DNA from: Syngnathus acus
Lineage: Eukaryota > Chordata > Actinopteri > Syngnathiformes > Syngnathidae
Assembly (NCBI RefSeq): GCF_901709675.1
Contig: NC_051094.1
Span: 5,731,001 to 5,795,000 of the forward strand
Direction of reading: 5' to 3'
Length of the DNA stretch: 64,000 nt
Shown here: positions 23,201 to 43,368 of the stretch, piece by piece
Numbering within the stretch: the stretch's first letter is position 1
Layout of the letters: every line of letters starts with the position of its first letter
The notes under the pieces: generated by a model
Database searches by the model: none
What the model was told of the DNA's origin: nothing
What the model saw: only the letters and a program-made list of their open reading frames with translations
Translations under genes and position numbers: made by a program

Positions 23201-23926
23201 GAGGCCAACCCTGGCATTGATAGCAACGGCCCCTCGAGGCATCTTTTCAGCTCGCGTGGTGTCCGAACAAATGATCCTCTGCACAATTTCCTGCGAGCAA
23301 CAAAGGGGGGGAGGGGGGGGGGATGAGGGGCGAAACGGAGGGAGAAAGAAAAGAACATCAGACGCACAAAACAACAAAAGATTGATTGCAGCGCCTTTGC
23401 GCTCCTATTTATCGCCAATGCCTGGTGGGGAACATGGAGAAAAGTTGCAGGACATAAAAGCAGAAGTTGCTCTTGAACACGTCTCTGAGGCTTCTCCTCT
23501 AGTAGGAGAGTCGGCAGGTGGTCCAGGACTGGGATGGGGTGATGAAACGAGATGTAAAAACCATTATAAACTAATGCAGTCTTCCATTCCTCAAAGCCTG
23601 CATATGTGTGAAAGACATGGGGGGGCTTCACACCTCCTCCTGTGCCACATGTTTTTCAGAGCAGGGGGAAGAGCGAGAAGCTGGAAGTGTACGTGTGTCA
23701 GAAGGGGTTGACATTACCAGCATCCATTAAAAAACACACGTGATAATGAGTGATCCCTGTGTGTGCATGCGTGCGTGCGTGTATGTGTGTTTACCTCTTT
23801 GAGCTCCTTGGCCACATCCTTGAGGTCGCCCAGGATGGTTTCCAAATTATCCACGATGGTCTTGATCTCCTTCTTGACTTGCACTTTGGACACTGCTCCC
23901 TCTGCGCCGTCGGGTGTCCCGGACAT
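20269..23926 (-). CDS. prr16: prr16 (Largen), complete coding region in two exons
   Basis: PRR16/Largen raises cell size and translation of a subset of mRNAs in mammals (family knowledge). Exon 1 is 23795-23926 (44 residues; ATG at 23924-23926, donor GAG followed by GTAAAC). Exon 2 is 20269-21123 (284 residues plus TGA). The junction is in phase 0, giving 328 residues against about 304 in human. Exon 1 encodes a charged helix (KKEIKTIVDNLETILGDLKD). Exon 2 opens with DIDTLTCDLQLE and LTDSSKTDTLNSSSSS, then has a proline-rich middle, the conserved block RERVRFSEKVQYHGYCPDCD, and the family C-terminus KPQKTILRKSTTTTV. An upstream in-frame GTG at 23935 is not used. Intron 1 (21124-23794) holds a hAT-like fragment. 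The gene is divergent from hsd17b4, with which it is also linked in mammals. Confidence 0.93.
22682..22929 (-). mobile_element. hAT (Charlie-like) MITE fragment in prr16 intron 1
   Basis: The right end at 22929 reads CAGGGGTGTCAAACTCG on the minus strand, the classic hAT/Charlie terminal inverted repeat. The left part starts with GATGTGGCCCGCGAAG-like sequence that is typical of the interior of such elements, but the opposite terminus is missing. The interior is AT-rich and noncoding. Confidence 0.6.
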
Positions 23927-24118
23927 GCTTGACACTTTACGGCCGGCCTATTTCCACCAGCGTGCCCACCAGTGAAATTGTCTTCACGCCGCGCCGAGGA
24001 CACTTTTTAGCCATGTCCACCCTCCCGTGTTGTTTTCTCCCACTCGTGCGACTACATCGCAGCCAGCCCGGGCAGGACGCTGTGGCTGCCAGGCGGCGAG
24101 CTAACGCCGTCTACCACC

Positions 24119-24128
24119 GCGCATGCGC
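24119..24128. promoter_or_regulatory. Perfect NRF1 palindrome GCGCATGCGC
   Basis: The sequence GCGCATGCGC is the ideal NRF1 binding core. It lies 193 bases upstream of the prr16 start codon in the GC-rich block. NRF1 sites of this type usually mark housekeeping CpG-island promoters (established knowledge); use here is inferred. Confidence 0.5.
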
Positions 24129-25371
24129 ACTGGCGTGTGACAGCAGCCGCTTAAGTGTAAATATTGTGTCATAATGTCCATGAGAGTGTTGGTTATTTCT
24201 ATTGTTTCCTTTTCCTTACATGAACAGTAACAGCAAGACAGATGTCCACGATGAGCTTTTTCTGCGAAAAAGCGCCAAATTCAACATTTTGTTGACAAGA
24301 ATGTGTTCGTTTCGAAAAATAATAACACTAAGGGGGGGGGAAAGAAATCAAGAAGAAAAGCAGACGTAGCGCAGGAAGTTGGCCGCATAGAAGAGTCAAG
24401 CCCGTTTGTTAATTCTCCACAACCGTCGATTATTTTCCTCATCATCACACGCCCCTCTTTCATGTTTGTCGCTGGCAAAATTTTCCCCGGACAATGCTTG
24501 AGGGCACTCCAGCCATGTTTCGCCGAGCCAGCCCGCTCCGTGTCATCGTGTTTCCATTGCGGCTTCCTTGGAGAGTGTGAGGCGCCCGGGAGAGGAAGAT
24601 GCTCTGCTTGCTCCTCTCCCTCCTCCTCCCCCCCTTCTTCTACCTCCTGTCTCTCGCTTGAATTACCGTCCAGTAGTAGCCGCTAAGCGATTAATAAAAC
24701 AAATACAGTAAATTCCTAACATTTGCGCGGTCCCATTGCCTAATGCAAAGAAATAAACAAGACACACCCTTCTTCAAATGTCATGTTTTGTGACATTGAA
24801 AATGACACATATATAGATAATTTTAAAACGTTTCCAATTTCTGTGACCTATAACGCTCAGCGGAAAAATATAAAATTAAAACTAGAGATAAAGATAAAAC
24901 TTTGTGTGTCTTGACATGTGAAGAAATTGACTATAAAGCAGACTGCATTTTGCAAAGGCGAACTCTCAAATGCATATCGGTAAATGTAATGTTTAGATGT
25001 AAACAAAGTTGAGCTTTTTTTTTACCATAATTCGTGGGAGATCAGGCCTGCCACATTTTGTGGTCAGGCAAAGGGTTGTTTTCAATAACAAGTAAAACCC
25101 ACTTAAACAACATTTTGACTTAATCGCCATCGTAGATTCTTTTGAAAACAAAAAAACAAAACACATGACATTATTCTCGTAAGATTACGGCACTTGACAC
25201 AATATTTGTTGCACTATTCTTTCAAATTTGATTTTATATTTCCCTTTAAAATAGGCAATCTTTTAATTCCCACGGGATTTTAGGGACATGAAATTTATGT
25301 TAGTTGACATTAGGATTGTGAGGGAGTCCCTTCAATGACGTACGGAAAGGGTTAATACGTTCTCATTTCTG

Positions 25372-25410
25372 ATTGGTCCTCGCAGGAATCGTCCTTCCCT
25401 TTGCGGAAGT
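25372..25410 (+). promoter_or_regulatory. hsd17b4 proximal promoter motifs: inverted CCAAT box and ETS site
   Basis: ATTGG (reverse CCAAT) occurs at 25372-25376 and CGGAAGT (ETS/GABPA core) at 25404-25410, 80 to 120 bases before the start codon. A TGACGTA half-CRE lies near 25336. No TATA box is evident. The arrangement fits a TATA-less housekeeping promoter. Confidence 0.45.
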
Positions 25411-25490
25411 AGAAGTTGTGAAAGTTCACCCTGCTTGGAAAAGAACCCAAGTGGCAAGCAGTCCAGCTCAACAATCACAGACCGATAGCA

Positions 25491-35645
<10,155 letters not shown>

Positions 35646-35812
35646 ACGCCTCTGACAAAAGCCAACCCACCCAGGGGGAGGGGGAGCGGGGGCGTCGCAT
35701 ATACCTCGTTCGTCAACACCATCCACAGGCTGCGGCAGAATTTATTGTAACCTGCCATTACAATCTAAATCCAAAATCTTAATGGAACAGTTATAAAAAT
35801 GCTCATAATATT

Positions 35813-35818
35813 AATAAA
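35813..35818 (+). terminator. Candidate hsd17b4 polyadenylation signal AATAAA
   Basis: The first canonical AATAAA after the hsd17b4 stop, 168 bases downstream and followed by T-rich sequence. A second AATAAA lies at 36207-36212. Confidence 0.5.
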
Positions 35819-36434
35819 TTTGTTCTTGAATTATATGGTCCTCTGAGGACTTAATGAAATGATTCCCCATCTCTTATGTAAGCTTATTTCCTGAAGGTGG
35901 TTGCCTGGTTAAAATAACAATGGAGCGTTATCGGAGATCCAAATCAATTAAGTCAGAAAATTAGTGTAATTGAACGAGTTATTCCATTTGAATGGATCCA
36001 CACTGACTCTCCGACCTTGACGCGCCGTTAAAATGTCATGTATTGATTCCCGAACAGATTTTTCTTTCTCTGGTAGCACTAAACACTGACAGAAATGGAT
36101 TCGGGTAAGTGATATTGAAAGCAATTTAACAAACTGTAAATGTTTCTACAAATGTGATGTTTTCTCTTCTAATCAATGCTAATGTGGACATTTAATATTG
36201 TTTGCTAATAAAGCCTTAAGATTATTCTGTTGTCATTTTGTCATGAATATAATTATTAATATTGTGAATGGGCACCATGGTGTAACTGAGGTTGTAGGTT
36301 TGAAAACAAATTACATCTCTAATTTAGTTGTTTAACAAACTGACATTTTATATGTTAATCTGATCCAATTATTGTACTAGGTTTGAGAGATGAGTCTTGG
36401 GGAAAAGAAAACTAAAGCACTCACTTTGATCAAG

Positions 36435-36440
36435 TTTATT
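36435..36440 (-). terminator. Candidate dmxl1 polyadenylation signal AATAAA (minus strand)
   Basis: TTTATT on the plus strand reads AATAAA on the minus strand, about 2.07 kb after the dmxl1 stop. Other candidates lie near 36989 and 37222, so the true site is uncertain. Confidence 0.35.
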
Positions 36441-38511
36441 CCACTCTCCAGCGTGTATAGAAGTGCTTTGCGTCAGATAAAATGTATTTATCAACTCCAC
36501 AAGATGGGTTAGGGGTACACATCCTTTTTTTCCTTAGACACACTTGAGAACAAAAAAAATAAATTGCATCGCGACTGTTTAGGCCGAAGAAGGAAAAGAA
36601 ATCATACATGTGCCATTCCGCCAGTCAACACGTTTCATAAATAAGAGTTGGATTTGTACAAAATTGGTCAACTATTTGGCGTAAAATGATTGTACAAGCG
36701 AGTGGAAGGATGATGACAGGAAAGAGTGTGAAGGGCTCATTTTAAAGTAGAAAAAAAGAGGCTCAATTTTAATTAAGTTGAAGTACGAGACCATGTGCTA
36801 TTTCTTTTTTAAATTTTGATAGAAAACTTATGCAGTTCACACAAAGTAGCGCTGTAATGAGCATAAAGTGATATTTTTAAGAATACAGGATTGAGTTATT
36901 AATTATGAGAATAAGTTTTTTTTGATGACTAGAATAGTATTGGTGGGTTTGGAAAAAAAAAAACATTCGTAAATTTAATTTCATTAATTTATTCCCGAAT
37001 AAGTTTACTTTTGTATTAGATGGAATATTAACAATTTTTCCAGCAATCTTACAACTTCATTTTCATCAAATAGCACATTTCTGTCAATGGTATATTTAAT
37101 ATTGTTGCAATTTTTGGTCATATGACTTCTAATTCATTTAGAAATCAATTTGAGTAAAAATGCAACGTTTGATGTTTAAACTTAATATTGGCAAATGGAT
37201 TTTCCAGTTAAGATTTTTAGCTTTATTTCTTCTAGTAATGTTAAATGTCATTCGAAAGAACAACTTCAGTCACTCAATTCTGTTCTGTAGTTTTTGTGTT
37301 TTTTCTTTTTCTTTTTCAGTGTGGGCCTATCACTCTCTGCACGTGTGTAGATAATGTAACATCTCCCCGGGAAATCAAAACTAGCATGCATTTTGTCCCT
37401 CTAGTCGCACGAAAAGGTGCAACATCACCCCCTTCACATTAGCTAGTAGCATTTAGCACGGAAGACACGGGATGAGCAACGGTGGAGGCGACAAAGATCC
37501 TTTAAATGGCTGAGAAAACAACAAAAGAATCCATTTTAATTCAAAGTATCCAAGATGAATCACATTTAGTAGCAGAAAGTGTGATGTTATTGGAATAAAA
37601 CATCTGTACAAATAAACAGTTAAAACCTGCTCACCCACAAGACTTCTTTTCAGCTTATTCGGGAATAACAGCAGCAGCCACCCTCCCAAAATAGGAAAAG
37701 GGGGTGTTCCCATTTAAAGAGGGGCACTGGTTAAATTAAAGCTACATTTTGTGCAACTTTATACGAAGAATACAGACCACCACAGCTAGTTAGTAGTCAG
37801 AGATTAAGGACACTTCATATAATTGGCGAGGAATATAGATCTTTGTCGAATGTGCTGTACATCGCATCATATTTACATTATTCTCAACTGCTTTGTTGAC
37901 ATTTCACACGACTCACAAAAAGTGTGGGCTTTGGGCTAGATTGCACTAGAACCTTTACAGGTGAACTGAATTTGACCTCTAAACTTCTGATTGCACATTT
38001 CAGTGGGAATAATCCCAACATTTTGCAAGTCGTGTAATTCCGAGTCTCCGTTATGTGCAAATAGAGATTTTCGGATGACGCGTTTCCAGCGATGTGCATC
38101 GTGTGACTGAGCTTAGCATGAGCGTGAGAACCGGAAAGGTAGGTGCCACAACTCGCCTTACCTCTAACCTGCCTGCAGACACTTTAGTCTTTGTCAGGCA
38201 GCTGCAGATATCACCTTGTTCCCGACAGAGAACTGCAACAAACGACACAAGTGGTGTTTATCTCAGCTCAAATGTGCTTTGAAAAGCCAAACTTTCAATC
38301 GGGAATGTAAAACCGAATCCAGTGTGCTCGGATGTCTGCTTATCGTCTGTTTACAATCAATCCAGGATTTTCTTACCGACTGCCTGTGCAGACAAATCTC
38401 AAGTGGACCTCTTTTAAATCAAATAAAATAGAAAAAAAAAGACAAACAACAACCCCGTGGCCACTTTGTGACTTTCTGGGTCCATGGGTGGAGTATCTCT
38501 ACAGTTCCTGT

Positions 38512-41500
38512 CTACAAAATGAACTTGACATCACTTTTGAGGTTGCCGTGCTGATGCTGCCGGGTGTTGTTGTTGTTGTTGTTGACACTGAAGCGGTTAG
38601 GCATGATCCTCATTTTCATGGTGCCGTCAGCGCCGCAGGAAAAGATGTGATTGGCTGGCCCAAACTCCACCTGCATGACGCCCGTGCCCAAGTTACGGAA
38701 GAGCGACTGCCGAGCGTGTTCGTTGGGGAAGCAGTAGAGCAGACACTGCGTGGCCAGGTTCCACATCTGAGGACACATCGCAAATACTTTTGATTTGGGC
38801 AGGATTCCCATCCATTGAGAGAGGTTTACAATCAAAGCTCACCCAATCATGTCATGACTTGTGATCATGCGTGTTAGAGTCATGGACATTCCATACCGAA
38901 GAAAAATCCTAACGACGCATTAATCAACTGGCCATCCGTTATCTTCGTCCACCATTTAACGTCAATAATGCAGCAGGTCGGTAGCACGTTTGTTCCCTGC
39001 CTAGCGTGAGAGTCATTTTATTTGATGAGCTCCATCGCAGGCGCAGAGCCTGTATATAGGACTTAATTAATGTCACATAATCTGGCCCTTCCATACGCGC
39101 CCATCAAACACTTCGAACTCCACGCTGCTTTTCAATCGGCCGCCATGCAATTAAGACTTCACATGATGGGGCAGTCGATTTTGAATCGAAAGCAGGCGTG
39201 GTGACGGATGAGGCGCCGCCCTGAAGACTGGCTCGCCAACCTTGCACTTACACTTTGCCGTCAGTCAAATTGTGGAGAAAGCAGCTGCTCCTGACACCTG
39301 CTAGCACTTAAAAATGACATTGGGGTAAAATCCCCCTTTCTAGCAGTTGGTGCTACACTGCGGCTGCTCGACATGTCGGCCAATCATCAAATGTTCTCCT
39401 ACTCCTTTTGCTTCTTCCTATTCAAATATTCACAATCTGATTTTGTTTTCAATGTTTCTTTTAAACGTCATTGTGGGTAAATGAAATGTTCTTATATTTT
39501 TCAAAAGTAAACAAAAGTTGTATCAATCAACCCCTACTACTTTATAGAATATATATCAGAATAAAACACATTCAACTCCAATCCTCCAGTCAGTTATTTG
39601 CCATCAATAGCCATCAGTGGCAGTGAATGAGTTCAGAGGAATTATAGATAATTGTGATCAAAACAAACAAAAAAAACCACACAAACAAACAAAAAAAGGT
39701 GAACTATGTTTTCTGCCTTGAGACTAATATCGACTGCTAAACTAACTAATGGCAATATTCCCTTGTTGTACATTAGAAAAACAAGCAACACACCAAACAA
39801 CCTCAGGGGGTGGAGGTGGCACAACGTACCTTCAAGCTGCCTTCGGCAGACCCGCTGATGAAGCAGTCCTCGGTCGGGTCGACGGCGAGGGCTTTGACGG
39901 GGGAGTCGTGTGCCTGGAAGCTCTGCCGCTGGTGTCGGTGAGGAAGCTCCAGAACGCTGATCCAGCCCTTTCTCCCGCCCGTGATCAGCAACTGCTGCCT
40001 GGGCGCCATTAGCAGCACGGTGGCGCCGGACTCATGGCAGCAGAAGGCTGAAGAACAATTGGTCGATGTTAAAATATTGACTCCAGGATTGAGTCAATAC
40101 ATGTACTGTATGTTGTGTATGCACCTCACCGTGGACAAGGCTATTCATGGGAGTCACCAATGTGTCCCATAGACACACATTCCTGTGGACAGAAACAAAG
40201 CACTTTGGGAAAACAGTTGAACATACTGTGCAGCGGAGCCTCTAATGTCCTCGAGATGGTTTAAAAAGAATAAAATCAAATTAGCGTCCCAGAAATGCGG
40301 CTCGACTATATAGAGAATTTGATAGATTGTGTTACCGGTTGTCTGTAGACAGACCCGCAGTGGCAATGAGGGAGGAGGATCCCACAAAGACAAAATCATG
40401 AGCCGTCTTGTTGTGGCACTGTAGAGTCTGGCACACGCACACACAAGCACATAAGACGCTTACTAACACTGACAGTAATCGGGAGGCAGCGGAATAGTGA
40501 ATCAAATGAAAAGTGCGAGTAGAAGGAGGAGGGAGCCTGGTGTTGGCGAGACATCACCAGAGAGGTTTTGACCCGAAAAAAGAGAAGGCAAATGAAAAAA
40601 GAATAGCACGTGACAAAAGAGGCTGGTGTGCAGGCGTACCAGATAAGGTTTGGGAGCGGCTCCGCTTGTGTTGGTCTGCCAGAGACTCAAACCGCCATCG
40701 GCATCCACGATTCCAAACTGCACAAAAACAACAACCCCGCCCTTAGAATTAAGTCAGGCAATTTATTCCATTTTCTTTTCACAGCAGGCTCAGTGTCAGC
40801 TGCATCGGGGACACCTGTTGAGACGCGGCGCCCCCTTCAGGTAACGCACACCACGCTCTAAACTGCAGCGCTTACATAACCGCGGGAAATGTTTGCAAAT
40901 TCTTCCAGCATCTCTGGCTCTTTTTTGGGCCGAGCCGAGAGAGGAGACCTAGACGGCGTCGAGGCACCATCCGAGGACAGCTTTCGCGGGAGGCGAGTGC
41001 ACTCGGCTGAAGAACAATGTGCACTGGAGCCAATTCCTGGCTGTGCTTCGTGCCAACGTGGCACAGTTGAGAACGAATGTGTGAAGATAGAAGATCTCGG
41101 TGGGACGGGCTCACATTAGAGCAAAGAATAGCGAAAAGGCAAGGTTCAATGGGAGAGCAATAGGTTGAGTTAAGCAACCTTATTTCCTTGATGGTTGAAT
41201 CGAATCCTGGTCACTCTGGAGTTGCCTGGACTTCTGAAGCAGATGATCTGCTGGGAGTGACCCCACTCAAACATCCTCACGCTCCCGTCTTGCGCCCCTG
41301 TCAAGTCTGCAGCGCCAACAAGAAAGGAAAGACATGGATCGTATCATCTGTGATGCCCCGACAAATCCATCCTCCTTGGGAAATATTCGGGGTGATGTAC
41401 CATAACGAGAAAAACTATTAAAATGAAGAGCTGCCAACTCTTATCGGACAGACCGATTTGCACTTACAGTACGGCAGCGTGGGATGTGAGGTCATTCTTC

Positions 41501-43327
41501 TCACATTGTTGATATTTCTCTTGATCATCTGAAGGAAGAAGGTGAAAACGAGGAGGAGGACAAAAAGATGTGTGAGCCAATACTAATGCAGAACTTCATT
41601 GTCATGCCTTTTGTAGTAACTATCGTTCATGCTGAACAGACCACGGCGTCAAGCGTATGGGCTAAAGTGCTACTTGTCATTGACATGAGGTTCTGTAATG
41701 CAAATGTTGGATGTGTTCTAATGGCATTTGGTACACAGACTACACAAACGAATGAGATCCAATACAAAAAAACATAACAATAAACAACTACAGCCAGTCT
41801 ATTAAGTCCATTCTTGGCACAGAGCTACTAACGGGTGCGACGCGATTACGGACTCATTTTAAACCAACAACTATTTACTGACATGTTCTGCTGGCTCAAA
41901 CAGGTAGTCGTGGTTCTTACTGACCGTGTGCAACGTTATTAAGAGCAGCGGGTTCTCTGGTGAATGTGAATGAGGGTGAGTCACACACACATTCATCTCA
42001 AAGAGTGAAACCAAAGCAATCTCTCAGCGGCTGACGGGCAATCTAAGCCCACAGCAGTCCTCTCTGCGCAGTGCGTGGGAATTCAAAGATCACACATCTT
42101 AGGCTTACTTGACAATTTAGCATGTTCGGATGAGTCAATGTAATGTCTTGAGGGTATGGCTCCAAATTTTCAATGTGGTATGTATGCTTAGTTGTAATCG
42201 TCACTGCCAAACATGTCACAGCGACCTCCCGCCAAAGAAATGAGTAGAACTGACCACGGAAGCTCCCCGGCCTGTCTGGTGGCCTCCAAGCCACGGCATG
42301 TTGATGGGCGTGCCGGGGCTGCTGCGAGTGTACGGCGTGGTGCCGTGTAGGCTGACAAAGTCATCGTGTGTGTGGACCACCAGGAAGTCATCTGTGCCCA
42401 CTCTGCAGAGACAATAACATTTTGCATCAGAGTAGTGGACAATAGAGGTAAATGGCCATGCTGTGTAACTATAATATCTTAAAAAAAACAGTACTACATA
42501 CGTTACATAATTACATTTAATAGTACTGTACTATATATTAAAATATAATATTCATGTAATGTACAAGATGTGCGTGAACTTTAGACACAGTTGATTGCAA
42601 TGTTACGGCATCACGTTTTCACGAATCCCGCAAAGAGCATCAACTTTGGCATCAGAATGTTGGCAAACATATTGAAGATCTTACTAATATTCCAGTCAAA
42701 TGAAATACTTTTGAAAACGTCATTACTTGAAAATATATTTTACATTATATACGAGTCCCTGATATATTTAGCTGACATCATAACTTGCATGGTTTCAAGG
42801 GCCACATAAAATGATGTGGTGGGCCGGATCTGGCCCCCGGGCCTTAACTTTGACACCTGTGGTATAGACATTTTCCACCAAGCAAACAAACGTAGGCATT
42901 GCGTCCACATGGCATCAGTCCAACTTTTATCTAACAAGACAACCCCCCGTTTCTTACCCTTTAGTTTCAACCTCTTCGTCATCGATCCACGTGAAGATCT
43001 GTGTGGCCAAAATGGATGAGACATCCAACTCCTGAATGTCATGTGTAGAGGCCATGACTAAGCAATTACGATTTGCCTGAAAGACACACAGTAGTGAACA
43101 TACTGTGAGTGGGAGTGAGTGGATAAAAGTAGAGAAGTCCTGTTATTGGTCTGGTCACAAAAGGATTCATATGCAAATTCACAAGACGATGCCATTGATT
43201 GTGGTGAGGGTGTATTTCGTTTTATACGGGAGGTATACCTTGTTGATGGCAAAAGCCGTGATGATGTCTGACTCCTTGTGAATGATGCGAGCCTTCCCCC
43301 CAGGGCAGCCCAGATCTGACTCAGTCT

Positions 43328-43368
<41 letters not shown>

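Larger units (their letters stand above)
23927..25490. promoter_or_regulatory. Shared intergenic region of the divergent prr16 and hsd17b4 genes
   Basis: 1,564 bp between two start codons pointing away from each other. A GC-rich, CpG-containing block (about 23930-24150) lies beside prr16, and a second promoter-like block with an inverted CCAAT box and an ETS site lies just before hsd17b4. The middle (24.7-25.3 kb) is AT-rich. Transcription start sites cannot be placed exactly from sequence. Confidence 0.55.
35646..38511. other. Convergent 3' region of hsd17b4 and dmxl1
   Basis: 2.9 kb between the two stop codons. It should hold the 3' UTR of hsd17b4 (short, AATAAA at 35813) and that of dmxl1 (candidate signal at 36435-36440 on the minus strand). 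The rest is AT-rich and no third gene can be recognised. Confidence 0.6.

Noticed and set aside
22900-23631. A 243-codon minus-strand open frame in prr16 intron 1
   Set aside because: It ends inside a hAT terminal repeat, has no recognisable domain and is in a GC-richer stretch where chance open frames are common. Kept only as an observation.
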